A DNA stretch of 64,000 nt from Sphingomonadaceae bacterium (GTDB taxonomy: Bacteria > Pseudomonadota > Alphaproteobacteria > Sphingomonadales > Sphingomonadaceae): NCBI GenBank assembly GCA_947477745.1, contig CANJUF010000012.1:1-64000 (forward strand). The letters run 5' to 3'. Positions within the stretch are counted from its first letter, which is position 1, and every line of letters begins with the position of its first letter. Shown here piece after piece: positions 8,923 through 17,743 of this stretch. Made by a program: the position numbers and the translations under genes. The notes beneath the pieces are model-generated. The model had not been told where the DNA came from, did not search any database, and saw only the letters and a list, made by a program, of their open reading frames with translations.

Positions 8923-9921
8923 ATGGCAAAGGTAGAGATTGAAAACCTGGGCGAGCAGTTCAGCTGGGGCGCGCGCGTCAGCGGGATCGATCTCGACAAT
9001 GTGCAGAACGCCGACCTGCGCGCCGAACTTGCCGAATTGCTGGTGCAGCGCGGGATGATCGTGTTCGAGGACCTCGAGCCGAGCAGCGAGCTTCAGGTTG
9101 CTATTTCCACCGCCTTCGGCCCGCTCAAGGACCATCCGACCAAAAGCACGCCGCGTGCCGACACAGATCTCGCTGAGGGCGTGATCGAGATCGATTATGG
9201 CGGCACGCACCGGGCCGCTCAGACCGATCACGGGCTGGTCGAGGTCAACGGCAAGAAGCTCATCTCGTTCCTGCCTTGGCATTTCGATCACACCTACAAC
9301 GACGAGCTCAATTATGCCGGCGTGCTGCGGCCGGTCATCATTGCGCCCGAGATGGGCCGCACCGGCTATGCCGACGGGATCGAGATCTACGAGAGACTGC
9401 CCGCCGACCTGCGTGCGCGGATCGAGGACAAGGCCGTGCTCTACACGCTCGACGTGCGGCTCACGCAAATGCCGTTCGGACGTTACTTCAAGACCTTCGG
9501 CGACCTGCCGCACCAAGCCGGCAATGTGGAGGAATCGAAGACCTTCCCCCGCGCCATTCATCCCATGGTCTGGACCCGGCCCGATGGCCAGAAGGTGGCG
9601 CATTACTGCGGGTTCAGCGCGGTCGGCCTCGAAAACCACGAAGACCCCGAGGGCAACGCCCTGCTCGAGGAAGCCTTGCAGGAAATGTACAAGGTGATCA
9701 CGCCTTACTGGCATGCCTGGAAACTGAGCGACATGCTGATCTGGGACAATTCGCGCGTGCTCCATTCGGTCGAAGGCTGCGATCCGAAATATCCGCGCCG
9801 CGTCCACCGCACAACGATCCGCGGCGACTATGGGCTTGGCCGCTTCGAGCATGGCAAGAAGATTGGCGAGGTTCAGCGCGAAGGCGTTGCGCCGCTCGAT
9901 CTGCCCGAAGGTGTGGAGTGA
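8923..9921 (+). CDS. TauD/TfdA-family Fe(II)/2-oxoglutarate dioxygenase
   Basis: Predicted cytoplasmic non-haem iron oxygenase using 2-oxoglutarate and O2. The 332 residues carry the iron facial triad as HFD (His120, Asp122) and a distal His in SRVLHSVEGCDP, with a downstream Arg (RRVHRTTIRGD) for the 2-oxoglutarate carboxylate. The ATG at 8923 is preceded by GGAGAG. The substrate (sulfonate, phenoxyacid or other) is not readable. It overlaps the next gene by GTGA, so the two act together. The pair sits between dprA and topA on the opposite strand and looks inserted. Confidence 0.87.
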   Translation: MAKVEIENLGEQFSWGARVSGIDLDNVQNADLRAELAELLVQRGMIVFEDLEPSSELQVAISTAFGPLKDHPTKSTPRADTDLAEGVIEIDYGGTHRAAQTDHGLVEVNGKKLISFLPWHFDHTYNDELNYAGVLRPVIIAPEMGRTGYADGIEIYERLPADLRARIEDKAVLYTLDVRLTQMPFGRYFKTFGDLPHQAGNVEESKTFPRAIHPMVWTRPDGQKVAHYCGFSAVGLENHEDPEGNALLEEALQEMYKVITPYWHAWKLSDMLIWDNSRVLHSVEGCDPKYPRRVHRTTIRGDYGLGRFEHGKKIGEVQREGVAPLDLPEGVE

Positions 9922-10343
9922 CCGAGGCGAACTTGCGGGAGAGCAATTTCGAGCTCTACCGGCGCATGACCGCGGCGCTCAACGCCAAGGACATCGAGGG
10001 CTGCTGCGCCTGCATTGCCGACGACATCGTGTTCGAAGCGCCCGCCTACCGCGAGCCGGGCGTGCCCGTGGCGAGCGGCGGCGCGGACATGCGAGCGATG
10101 TATCTGGGCCTGATGGAATCGTTTGATACGATCGATTACCGGATCGAACGGTTCATCCCCGCGCTCGATCCCGATCTGGTGATCGTCGAGGTAGCGGGCA
10201 ACAACCTCGTCGCCGCGACCGGCAAATACTACCGCAACCGCTACCTGTTCATGGTGCAGTGCCGCGAGGGCAAGATCTCGCACATCCTGGAATATTCGAA
10301 CCCGCAGGTGTTCCGCACCGCGCATGAGAATGCTGAAAGCTGA
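9918..10343 (+). CDS. SnoaL/NTF2-like fold protein
   Basis: Small cytoplasmic protein of 141 residues with the cone-shaped NTF2-like pattern: N-terminal helices (ESNFELYRRMTAAL), a strand-turn DDIVFEAP and C-terminal strands NRYLFMVQCREGKISHILEY. Such proteins act as isomerases, cyclases, hydrolases or ligand binders. A plausible job is to process the product of the adjacent dioxygenase, since its GTG start overlaps the dioxygenase stop by 4 nt. No catalytic residues can be assigned confidently. Confidence 0.8.
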   Translation: MTEANLRESNFELYRRMTAALNAKDIEGCCACIADDIVFEAPAYREPGVPVASGGADMRAMYLGLMESFDTIDYRIERFIPALDPDLVIVEVAGNNLVAATGKYYRNRYLFMVQCREGKISHILEYSNPQVFRTAHENAES

Positions 10344-10347
10344 CGGT

Positions 10348-11463
10348 TCAGGACCGCGAAACCCTGCCCCCCGCATGGCGGACGAGTTGCCCCGCCAGTT
10401 CCAGTTCGAGCAGCGCCAACTGCACCGCCGAGGCGGTCTGACCCGACTGGCGGATGAGTTCGTCCACTGCGACCGGCGCGCTGCCGAGCAGCATGGCGAT
10501 GTCGGCAGGCTCGGTATCATCGGGTTCGTGTGAAAGTTCAAAGGTTTCGCCGCTCTCGCGCAGATAGCTCTGCGGCGTGCCGGCAAAGTGGCCGAGCAGC
10601 TCGATCACGTCGTCTGCCGACTGGACGAGCACAGCGCCGTCGCGGATCAACTGGTTGCAACCATGACTGCGCGGATCGAGTGGTGAACCGGGTATTGCCA
10701 TGACCTCGCGCCCCGCCTCGCCCGCCAGCCTTGCGGTGATCAGCGAGCCCGAGCGCGGCGCGGCCTCGACCACCAGCGTGCCAAGCGCCATTCCGGCGAT
10801 GATCCGGTTGCGCGAGGGGAAATGCCGGGCCAGCGGCTCGGTCCCCGGCGGCTGTTCGGCCACCAGCAAGCCCTGCTGCGCGACCTGTTCCTGCAACTCG
10901 CCATGTTCAGGTGGATAGGCAATGTCGATGCCCGAAGCGATAACCCCGATGGTGGCGGGCGCGGCGCCGCTCAATGCTCCCCGGTGCGCGGCACCGTCGA
11001 TCCCGCGCGCCAGCCCCGAGACCACCACGAAGCCCGCCTCGGCCAGCGCAGCAGCGAAATCGCGCGCCAGCTTGACCGCCGCCGCCGAGGCATTGCGCGC
11101 ACCGACCATTGCCACGCAGGGCCGTAAGGCAATCGCCGCCTCTCCGCGTACGGTCAGGATCGGCGGCGAGCCATCGACCTCGCGCAGCAGCGGGGGATAG
11201 TCGGGCGAATCGTGGAACAGGTAGCGCGCCTGCATCTTGCGCACGGCCGCGATCTCGTCCTCGATGCGCCGGGGGGCGGCCGCGCGGTAAGCGGTGCTTC
11301 CGCGCCGGGCGAGATCGGGCAAGGCCTCGATCGCCGCCTCGGCCGAACCGAAGCGGCGCAGCAGCTGCGCATAAGTGACCGGACCGACATTGGGCGAGCG
11401 CAGCAGGCGGATGCGCGCGAAGGCTTCGCCCTGATCCGTGACTGGCGCGCCCGGCCCGCTCAC
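10348..11463 (-). CDS. dprA: DNA-processing protein DprA
   Basis: Binds incoming single-stranded DNA and loads RecA during natural transformation. The 371 residues comprise an N-terminal helical region, a Rossmann-like DprA core (MVGARNAS, VVSGLARGIDGAAHRGAL, GSLITARLAGEAGREV) and a C-terminal winged-helix domain that DprA proteins often carry. Start is a GTG at 11463 overlapping the plsY stop (GTGA), so the two are translated together. It ends 4 nt from the convergent NTF2-like gene. Confidence 0.94.
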   Translation of the reverse strand: MSGPGAPVTDQGEAFARIRLLRSPNVGPVTYAQLLRRFGSAEAAIEALPDLARRGSTAYRAAAPRRIEDEIAAVRKMQARYLFHDSPDYPPLLREVDGSPPILTVRGEAAIALRPCVAMVGARNASAAAVKLARDFAAALAEAGFVVVSGLARGIDGAAHRGALSGAAPATIGVIASGIDIAYPPEHGELQEQVAQQGLLVAEQPPGTEPLARHFPSRNRIIAGMALGTLVVEAAPRSGSLITARLAGEAGREVMAIPGSPLDPRSHGCNQLIRDGAVLVQSADDVIELLGHFAGTPQSYLRESGETFELSHEPDDTEPADIAMLLGSAPVAVDELIRQSGQTASAVQLALLELELAGQLVRHAGGRVSRS

Positions 11464-12044
11464 TTGACAGCGCCGAGCCGGGGTTCCTCACCCTTGAGCA
11501 AGCGCGATATGTTGGCGCGGTGCAGCACCAGCACGGCAAACGCAATCGTCGCCAGCGCCTTGATATGGCCGGGATAGCCCAGCCCCCAGGCTGCCAGCGG
11601 TGCGGCAATCGCCGCACTCATCCCGGCAAGCGATGAAATCCGTGTCACGGCCAGCATCCCGAGCCAGACCGCCGCATAGACCGCGCCGATCGGCCAGGCG
11701 AGGCCAAGGCAGATACCCGCTGTTGTTGCCACGCCCTTTCCGCCGCGAAAACCAAGCCAGACCGGAAAGCAATGGCCCGCAAAGGCGCCAATGGCGGCCT
11801 GTTCGGTGAGCGCCTCGCCAAACAGCGCGCGCGCTGCAAGCACTGCCGCCAGACCCTTGGCCAGATCGAGCAGCAGGGTCGCCGCCGCCAGCCCCTTGCG
11901 GCCGGTGCGCAGCACATTGGTCGCGCCGATATTGCCCGAACCGATCGTGCGCAGATCGCCAGCGCCGAACATGCGCGTCAGGATCAGGCCGAACGGCACC
12001 GAACCGAAGAGATAACCGAGCAGCAGGGCGTAAAAGGCATCCAT
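11460..12044 (-). CDS. plsY: Glycerol-3-phosphate acyltransferase PlsY
   Basis: Integral membrane enzyme that acylates glycerol 3-phosphate from acyl-phosphate, the first step of phospholipid synthesis. The 194-residue product has about five membrane spans and the PlsY motifs GSGNIGATNVLR, the GH-containing second loop (AFAGHCFPVW) and FRGGKGVAT. The open frame goes to 12095, but MDAFYALLLGYLFGS at 12044 is the usual N-terminus; its ribosome site is weak, so the start is less certain than the product. First gene of plsY-dprA. Confidence 0.94.
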   Translation of the reverse strand: MDAFYALLLGYLFGSVPFGLILTRMFGAGDLRTIGSGNIGATNVLRTGRKGLAAATLLLDLAKGLAAVLAARALFGEALTEQAAIGAFAGHCFPVWLGFRGGKGVATTAGICLGLAWPIGAVYAAVWLGMLAVTRISSLAGMSAAIAAPLAAWGLGYPGHIKALATIAFAVLVLHRANISRLLKGEEPRLGAVK

Positions 12045-12149
12045 CCGGTTGCAATAGCCGCTCGAAGTGAGCTTGTCGAAGCCCTGTCCTTCCAATTCGG
12101 ATCATGGAAAAGTAAGGACGACCCTTCTACAGGCTTGGGGCAGGCGGGA

Positions 12150-12956
12150 GTGGGTTTATTGCTGGAAGCCAATGCGCCGATCCTGCTATTCGATTCGGGC
12201 GTCGGCGGGCTGACCGTGCTGGCCGAACTGCGCAAACTGCTGCCCGATGCGCCGGTGATCTATGCCGCTGACAATGCCGGCTTGCCCTATGGCGGGAAAA
12301 CTGAAGCGCAAGTCGCCGCACGGGTGGCGGGCCTGCTTGGCCGCATGACCGAGCGGCTGCATCCGCGCCTCGCCTGCATCGCCTGCAATACTGCCTCAAC
12401 CATCGCGCTCGATGCGGTGCGCGAAGTTCTGGAGATCCCGATCGTCGGCACGGTCCCGGCGATCAAGCCAGCCGCCGCCATGACCCGCAGCGGCGTGATC
12501 GGCTTGCTCGGCACCGAAGCGACCATCCGCCAGGGCTATGTCGACCGGCTCGAAGCGCGCTTTGCCGAGGGCAAGACCCTGCTTCGCCTTGCCGCGCCCG
12601 AGCTCGTCTCAGCCGCGGAGGCGCGGCTGCGCGGCAGACCGGTCGATACAGAGGCGGTAATGCGCGCCGCCGATGCCCTTCGCGCCATGCCCGGCGGCGA
12701 TGCGATCGATACGGTCGTGCTCGCCTGCACGCACTTTCCGCTGCTCGAAGGCGAACTGGCTGAGGCATTCGGACCCGGCGTGCAGTTCGTCCACGGCGCG
12801 CAGGGTATCGCGCGCAGGATCGCCTCGCTGACCGAAGGCCAGCCATTCCGGCGGGATCAGGATGATCTGGCGCTTTTCACCCGCGACGGCGAGGCGGTGG
12901 AGGCCTATCGCCAAGGCCTGGCCGCCTACGGCCTCAAGCGCATCGAGACATTCTGA
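12150..12956 (+). CDS. murI: Glutamate racemase
   Basis: Makes D-glutamate for peptidoglycan by two-base, cofactor-free racemization. The 268 residues contain the Asp-Ser of FDSGVGGLTV (Asp15) and both catalytic cysteines, in ACNTAS and ACTHFPLL. No ATG exists near the domain start; GTG at 12150 is chosen, and TTG at 12159, preceded by GGCGGGAG, is an alternative. The upstream open frame to 11772 is antisense to plsY and rejected. A membrane protein starts 2 nt after its stop. Confidence 0.93.
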   Translation: MGLLLEANAPILLFDSGVGGLTVLAELRKLLPDAPVIYAADNAGLPYGGKTEAQVAARVAGLLGRMTERLHPRLACIACNTASTIALDAVREVLEIPIVGTVPAIKPAAAMTRSGVIGLLGTEATIRQGYVDRLEARFAEGKTLLRLAAPELVSAAEARLRGRPVDTEAVMRAADALRAMPGGDAIDTVVLACTHFPLLEGELAEAFGPGVQFVHGAQGIARRIASLTEGQPFRRDQDDLALFTRDGEAVEAYRQGLAAYGLKRIETF

Positions 12957-12958
12957 CG

Positions 12959-13816
12959 ATGGCCCGGTTCAATATATTCTTGCTGATGCTGCTGCTCGCG
13001 ATCGGAATCCTCTATTACTGGTTCCTGGTCGACAACAGCGCGCCCGATGCCCGGCCTCACCCGGTCAGCATCGCGCAGTTGCGCAGCCTTGCGACGGCAC
13101 CCGGCGAAGCAGCACCCGTCCGGATCCGCTTCGAGCGGATTGCCTCGCAGTGGCAGATGGGGAACCGCGTTGCGGCTGGCCGGGGCCTTCGCGCTCTTCG
13201 GCTGCATACGCTCTCCTACATGATCGAATATGCCGGCAAGCCACCCGTTCTCATTGGCGCCGGTTTGACCAAAGCCGATGCCGCACGCTTCGAGCATGAA
13301 ACGTTTGCTGTGAGGGCGCAGGCACGCGTAGTTCGGGCGGTCGCGCGGGCCTCCGCGCTCGTTCCGCTCTCTCCTGCGCCCGAGCAGCTTGGCGGATTGA
13401 GAATGATCGCCGGGACTGATCAGGCGCAGAGGCTCGAAATGCAAATTGCAAAAATGGAGGAAGCCGAGCGCATCAGCGTCCCGCATCGTGTCGCCCCCGG
13501 CCTGGTGGCGATTCCCACACCGCAGGTCCATCCGGGCTCAAGGATGGTCTATGCAAGGTTGGCGGATGGCCGCGAGTATCTGTTCGCTGGTAAGATCGCT
13601 CCAACGCGCCGTAACTGGCGCGGACCGCGCCTGCCCGCGCGCTTCGTTACCGATCTTGGGCACCGCGAGGACCGACAGGCGATGCTCTCGTGGTTGCTCA
13701 CCATACAAGCGTTGAAACGAGAGGCTCCCGCGCTGGTCGTGGTCCCCGGCGCCACTATTCCCAAGCGCAGCGGATTGCAGCAATACTTCGACGATAGCGC
13801 GCTCATCCAGTCATGA
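12959..13816 (+). CDS. Membrane-anchored metallo-beta-lactamase-fold protein lacking metal ligands
   Basis: This 285-residue protein has one N-terminal membrane span (about 3-23) followed by an extracytoplasmic domain. Strand and loop patterns follow the metallo-beta-lactamase fold: THxHxDHxGG is matched by LSPAPEQLGG (137-146), the PGHTPGS loop by PQVHPGS (188-194), the GDI loop by GKIAP (211-215) and the late PGH loop by VVPGATIP. Every expected ligand is replaced (His to Ser, Ala, Gln and Val; Asp to Glu and Lys; His to Ala). That suggests a non-catalytic scaffold or binding protein. Homology is inferred from spacing only. It starts 2 nt after murI and is probably co-transcribed with it. 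Confidence 0.7.
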   Translation: MARFNIFLLMLLLAIGILYYWFLVDNSAPDARPHPVSIAQLRSLATAPGEAAPVRIRFERIASQWQMGNRVAAGRGLRALRLHTLSYMIEYAGKPPVLIGAGLTKADAARFEHETFAVRAQARVVRAVARASALVPLSPAPEQLGGLRMIAGTDQAQRLEMQIAKMEEAERISVPHRVAPGLVAIPTPQVHPGSRMVYARLADGREYLFAGKIAPTRRNWRGPRLPARFVTDLGHREDRQAMLSWLLTIQALKREAPALVVVPGATIPKRSGLQQYFDDSALIQS

Positions 13817-13832
13817 CAGGCGCAACGCAAAC

Positions 13833-13853
13833 CACGCTGGCATTTTCAGCGTG
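13833..13853 (+). terminator. Hairpin after the MBL-fold gene
   Basis: CACGCTG and CAGCGTG form a 7-bp perfect stem with a 7-nt loop 16 nt after the stop codon of the preceding gene. No T-run follows, so it may be a weak terminator or an mRNA 3'-end stabiliser in front of hemA. Confidence 0.4.
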
Positions 13854-13912
13854 ACTGGGCTAACGCGCCCGCGAATGGGCCGCGCCCGCGGCCAAGGGCA
13901 GGACTGGCTTAC

Positions 13913-15127
13913 GTGAATTACGACCAGATTTTCGACCAGGCGATCGAGCGGCTTCATTCGGAGGGCCGCTACCGGGTGTTCATCGACATCCTGCGCAACA
14001 AGGGCGCATTCCCCAACGCCCGCTGCTTCGCCGGTCACAACGGCCCCAAGCCGATCACGGTGTGGTGCTCTAACGACTATCTGGCGATGGGCCAGCATCC
14101 CGACGTGATCGCGGCGATGGAGCAGGCGCTGCACGATGTCGGCGCAGGCTCGGGCGGCACCCGCAATATCGGCGGAAACACGCATTACCACATAGAGCTT
14201 GAGCGCGAACTGGCCGACCTGCACGGCAAGGACGGCGCTCTGCTGTTCACCTCGGGCTATGTTTCGAACGACGCGACCCTGTCGACGCTCGCCAAGCTGC
14301 TGCCGGGCTGCATCATCTTCTCGGACGAACTCAACCACGCCAGCATGATCGCTGGCATCCGCAATTCGGGCTGCGAAAAGCAGGTCTGGCGGCACAACGA
14401 TCTCGCTCATCTCGAAGAACTGCTCGCTGCTGCCGATCCCACCGCGCCCAAGCTGATCGCCTTCGAGAGCGTCTATTCGATGGACGGCGATGTCGCCCCG
14501 ATTCATGCGATCTGCGATCTTGCCGATGCTTACAACGCGCTGACCTATATCGATGAGGTTCACGCCGTGGGCATGTACGGCCCGCGCGGCGGCGGCATCT
14601 CCGACCGCGAGGAAGCGGCGAGCCGCATCACGATCATCGAAGGCACGCTGGGCAAGGCATTCGGCGTCATGGGCGGCTATATCGCCGCCGACACCCGGAT
14701 CATCGACTGCATCCGCTCCTATGCGCCGGGCTTCATCTTCACCACCTCGCTGTCGCCCGTGCTGGTCGCGGGCGCGCTGGCCTCGGTCAAGCATCTCAAG
14801 GCCTCGAGCATTGAGCGCGAGGGCCAACAGGCCGCTGCGACCATGTTGAAAGCGATGATGCGCGAGGCGGGCCTGCCGGTGATGGATTCGGTCACCCACA
14901 TCGTCCCGCTGATGGTCGGCGATCCGGTCAAGGCCAAGAAGATCAGCGACGTGCTGCTCGCCGAATACGGCGTATATGTACAGCCGATCAACTATCCCAC
15001 CGTGCCGCGCGGTACCGAGCGGCTGCGCTTCACTCCCGGCCCGTCACACACCGAGGAAATGATGCGCGAACTGACACAAGCGCTGGTCGAGATCTGGGAA
15101 CGGCTGGAGATGCGCAAGGCTGCGTGA
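13913..15127 (+). CDS. hemA: 5-aminolevulinate synthase
   Basis: PLP enzyme condensing glycine with succinyl-CoA, the C4 route to haem used by alphaproteobacteria. The 404 residues include the N-terminal [10 protein letters not shown], the glycine loop [11 protein letters not shown], the Asp-containing [17 protein letters not shown] and the PLP Lys in EGTLGKAFG. The start is a GTG at 13913 preceded by a modest AGGAC; the conserved N-terminus (MNYDQIF) supports it. Present as a single gene between the MBL-like gene and the OmpA-domain gene. Confidence 0.96.
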   Translation: MNYDQIFDQAIERLHSEGRYRVFIDILRNKGAFPNARCFAGHNGPKPITVWCSNDYLAMGQHPDVIAAMEQALHDVGAGSGGTRNIGGNTHYHIELERELADLHGKDGALLFTSGYVSNDATLSTLAKLLPGCIIFSDELNHASMIAGIRNSGCEKQVWRHNDLAHLEELLAAADPTAPKLIAFESVYSMDGDVAPIHAICDLADAYNALTYIDEVHAVGMYGPRGGGISDREEAASRITIIEGTLGKAFGVMGGYIAADTRIIDCIRSYAPGFIFTTSLSPVLVAGALASVKHLKASSIEREGQQAAATMLKAMMREAGLPVMDSVTHIVPLMVGDPVKAKKISDVLLAEYGVYVQPINYPTVPRGTERLRFTPGPSHTEEMMRELTQALVEIWERLEMRKAA

Positions 15128-15241
15128 AGAATCGCAGCGCAGCGAGCTGTAGCGCGCAGAGCATTGCCTTTCCCTGTAATCTGGTTGCAATGACCAGTAC
15201 GCATTCGCCGGGTGGTGAATTGGGGAACGGGAGGCAAGAGC

Positions 15242-16411
15242 ATGGCACAGGATTGGGCTGAGAACGTCAGGAAGTATGTGCCTGACGCGGACGGCGATCT
15301 TATCGCGGGAATTGTCCGCTATTGCGGCATTTCGCTGCAGAAGCGCGATTCTTCGCTGGTTTCGATAGGCGATCCGGCCGAGACGGACCGCGTACGCCAG
15401 AATTTTCTCAAGAAGAAGTTGGGCCTGACGGACGCCGACGACATCCTTGACGCAGCGATCGCCGCAGTCGGCGAGACCATGAAGGGCGAAAGCTTCAAGA
15501 ACCGGGTCACCGTTTATTACCTGCTGGCCGACAGGTTCGGCAAGCTGGAGCTGTTTCGCAAGAATGGCTCTTCAGCATCGGCTGCGGTTGGCGCTGCCGC
15601 GGCTGGCGGCGCATTGGGCATAGCCAGCATGGTTGATTCCGGACCCGCTGCGAACGAGACACCCGGTCCGAGCACAGGGGAACCGGTCAGGGATCCGGCT
15701 GTAGCCGCAACCGGCGCGGCTGGCGGCGACAGCGCAGCCGGCGCGGCAGCGGCCGGAAGCGTCGGCTCAGCGGCGGTGGCTGACCGGCTCACAGGCGGAG
15801 GCAGCGGCGGTGGGTCTGCCTCCGTGAACGAAGACAGCAGCGGCAGTTTCGCCTGGCTGTGGTGGTTGCTTGGCCTCCTGCTCCTTGGGTTCCTGATATG
15901 GTGGCTGCTGTGCCGCGATGCCGATCACGGCGCCGAGAAAGTTGTTACAAGCGAGGCCAGCGCCCCGGTCGTCGACACGGCCGCGATGGCGGGCGACAGC
16001 AGATCGGAACAGGCTGCCACCCTCGCCGCCGCTCCTGCCGAAGGCATGGCCGCAATTCCTGCGGGTGCGGGCGTGACCAGCGAACTGCGCGCCGGCAAGC
16101 CGGTGGTGAAAGTCTACTTCGACACCGGCAAGACCGAGGTCGCACCAGCGCTGGCCCCTGCCGCCAGTGGGCTGAAAGCGTGGCTGGAGGGCAATGTTGG
16201 ATCGAGCCTTGCGATTTCAGGCTACAGCGATCCTTCGGGCAATGCCGCCCTCAACACTGAACTGGCCAAGAACCGGGCTATCGCGGTCCGCACCGCGCTG
16301 ATCGCAGCGGGAATTCCAGGTCCCTCGGTCGATCTCGTCAAGCCGGAGCAGATCACCGACGCTGCGGTCTCGCCGGAAGCGGCGCGGCGTGTCGAGGTGG
16401 TTGTAAGGTAA
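15242..16411 (+). CDS. DUF2853-transmembrane-OmpA fusion protein
   Basis: The 389-residue product starts with a DUF2853-like domain (about 1-105; MAQDWAENVRKYVPDADG), continues with a Gly/Ala/Ser-rich linker (about 107-200), one very hydrophobic span (about 203-223, rich in Trp and Leu) and a C-terminal OmpA-type peptidoglycan-binding domain (about 288-389; VYFDTGKTEV, SGYSDPSGN, LAKNRAIAVRTAL). That orders a cytoplasmic DUF2853, an inner-membrane span and a periplasmic wall-binding domain. GGGAGG precedes the ATG at 15242. DUF2853 is usually a small free-standing cytosolic protein, so the fusion is unusual. Confidence 0.8.
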   Translation: MAQDWAENVRKYVPDADGDLIAGIVRYCGISLQKRDSSLVSIGDPAETDRVRQNFLKKKLGLTDADDILDAAIAAVGETMKGESFKNRVTVYYLLADRFGKLELFRKNGSSASAAVGAAAAGGALGIASMVDSGPAANETPGPSTGEPVRDPAVAATGAAGGDSAAGAAAAGSVGSAAVADRLTGGGSGGGSASVNEDSSGSFAWLWWLLGLLLLGFLIWWLLCRDADHGAEKVVTSEASAPVVDTAAMAGDSRSEQAATLAAAPAEGMAAIPAGAGVTSELRAGKPVVKVYFDTGKTEVAPALAPAASGLKAWLEGNVGSSLAISGYSDPSGNAALNTELAKNRAIAVRTALIAAGIPGPSVDLVKPEQITDAAVSPEAARRVEVVVR

Positions 16412-16421
16412 TCACGGCTAT

Positions 16422-16447
16422 CGGGAGTGCCTTCAGCGGCACTCCCG
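16422..16447. terminator. Bidirectional hairpin between convergent genes
   Basis: CGGGAGTGCC and GGCACTCCCG make a perfect 10-bp stem with a 6-nt loop, placed between the stop codons of the OmpA-domain gene (plus) and the decarboxylase gene (minus). There is no long T-run on either side; position and strength suggest a shared terminator. Confidence 0.6.
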
Positions 16448-16461
16448 CTTAGTGCGCAAGA

Positions 16462-17649
16462 TTATCGCAGGCTGACCACGTTGTCCAAAGCCTCGCGCCG
16501 GCGGCTTCCGTCATAGAGGCACGCCATCGGCTCATCCGACACCTCGACAGCCTCGCCCGAACCAAAGCCGTTGAACGCCGTGCGCATCGCCGCGCCATAA
16601 GCACCGAGCATGCCGATCTCGACATAATCACCCGCGGCGATGTCGGCGGGAAGGTCGAACGGACCTTCCATGAAGTCGGCATCGTCGCAGGTCGGCCCGT
16701 AGAATGCGAACTCCATGGCTTCGCCCTGCCGGTCGCCATTGAGGCTGCGCACCGGAAAGCGCCAGCCCACGTGAGCCGCATCGTAAAGCGCGCCGTAAGC
16801 GCCGTCGTTGATGTAGAGCTCGTTGCCGCGGCGCTTCTCGACCTTGACGATCAGCGAGTTGTATTCCGCGCACAGCGCCCGGCCCGGCTCGCACCACAGC
16901 TCGGCGTTGTAGGCGATCGGCAGCGCATCGAAGTGGCGGTGGATGATCGCGAAATAGTCCTCCAGCGGCGGCGGCTCCATTCCCGGATAGACCGACGGGA
17001 ACCCCCCGCCGACATCGACCATGTCGATGACGACGCTGGCCTGGGCGATCGCCGCGCGCACGCGGTCAAGCGCCTGGACATAGGCAAACGGGCTCATCGC
17101 CTGGCTGCCGACGTGGAAGCACACGCCCAGCCAGTCCGCGACCTGGCGGCTCGCCTGGAGCAGCTCGCCCGCCTCGGCAAGATCGCAGCCGAACTTGGAA
17201 GCCAGGCTCAGCTCGGCATATTCCGACGAAACACGCAGCCGCACGCACAGCCGCAGGTCGGCGGCGTTATCGGTAGCCGCGACAATCTTGGCCAGTTCCT
17301 CGTGGGTATCGAGGCTGAAGGTGCGCACACCGTGCTCGAAATAGGCCTCGCGGATTGCGCGCGCGGTCTTCACCGGGTGCATGAAGCACAGCACCGCTTC
17401 GGGAAGCGCGGCGCGCACCAGACGCACCTCGGCGATCGAGGCAACATCGAAATGGGTGACGCCTTCATCCCACAGCACCTTGAGAAGCTGGGGCGACGGA
17501 TTCGCCTTCACCGCATAGAGCGTCTTGCCCGGAAACCTCTCGACAAAGAAGCGGGCAGCGCGCGCGGCGGCGTGCGGACGATTGAGAATAACGGGTTCGT
17601 CGGGCGAAAGAGCGCGAACTACAGCCGGTGCATCGTGGTGATGGTGCAA
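16462..17649 (-). CDS. Ornithine decarboxylase (fold-III PLP, alanine-racemase type)
   Basis: Makes putrescine from ornithine, the entry to polyamine synthesis. The 395-residue product has the PLP Lys in LYAVKANPSP (about 48), the His loop CFHVGSQAMSPF, the phosphate loop DVGGGFPSVYPG, CEPGRAL and the substrate-site segment GPTCDDAD, which is the ornithine-decarboxylase form rather than diaminopimelate decarboxylase. Some lysine activity cannot be excluded. No ATG is available; TTG at 17649 is chosen because it follows a GGGGG site and lies just outside a predicted leader stem. A TTG at 17688 would fall inside that structure. It feeds the carboxynorspermidine genes 3-5 kb away. Confidence 0.88.
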   Translation of the reverse strand: MHHHHDAPAVVRALSPDEPVILNRPHAAARAARFFVERFPGKTLYAVKANPSPQLLKVLWDEGVTHFDVASIAEVRLVRAALPEAVLCFMHPVKTARAIREAYFEHGVRTFSLDTHEELAKIVAATDNAADLRLCVRLRVSSEYAELSLASKFGCDLAEAGELLQASRQVADWLGVCFHVGSQAMSPFAYVQALDRVRAAIAQASVVIDMVDVGGGFPSVYPGMEPPPLEDYFAIIHRHFDALPIAYNAELWCEPGRALCAEYNSLIVKVEKRRGNELYINDGAYGALYDAAHVGWRFPVRSLNGDRQGEAMEFAFYGPTCDDADFMEGPFDLPADIAAGDYVEIGMLGAYGAAMRTAFNGFGSGEAVEVSDEPMACLYDGSRRREALDNVVSLR

Positions 17650-17652
17650 CTC

Positions 17653-17727
17653 AAGGGACCCCCAATAGGCCTTACGGCCAAGACACAAACAGGACGAAGC
17701 TGCCTTACGGTTATTGGAAGTCCCCTT
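17653..17727 (-). promoter_or_regulatory. Structured leader RNA before ornithine decarboxylase
   Basis: In the minus-strand transcript, AAGGGGACTTCCAATA (17727-17712) pairs with TATTGGGGGTCCCTT (17667-17653): about 15 pairs with two G-U pairs and one bulged G. The enclosed loop contains a perfect small hairpin GGCC-GTAA-GGCC (17679-17668) with a GNRA-type tetraloop, and a second CCGTAAGG copy. The 3' arm includes the G-run that would serve as ribosome site for the TTG at 17649, so the folded form should block translation. A preceding CCCC run could pair with the same G-run as an alternative fold. Confidence 0.55.
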
Positions 17728-17743
17728 GGGGCAGCGAGGGGCG

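Noticed and set aside
17636-17649. His-rich N-terminus (four His) of ornithine decarboxylase as an artificial tag
   Set aside because: Codons are mixed and the run belongs to the natural start of the frame; nothing else suggests engineered DNA.
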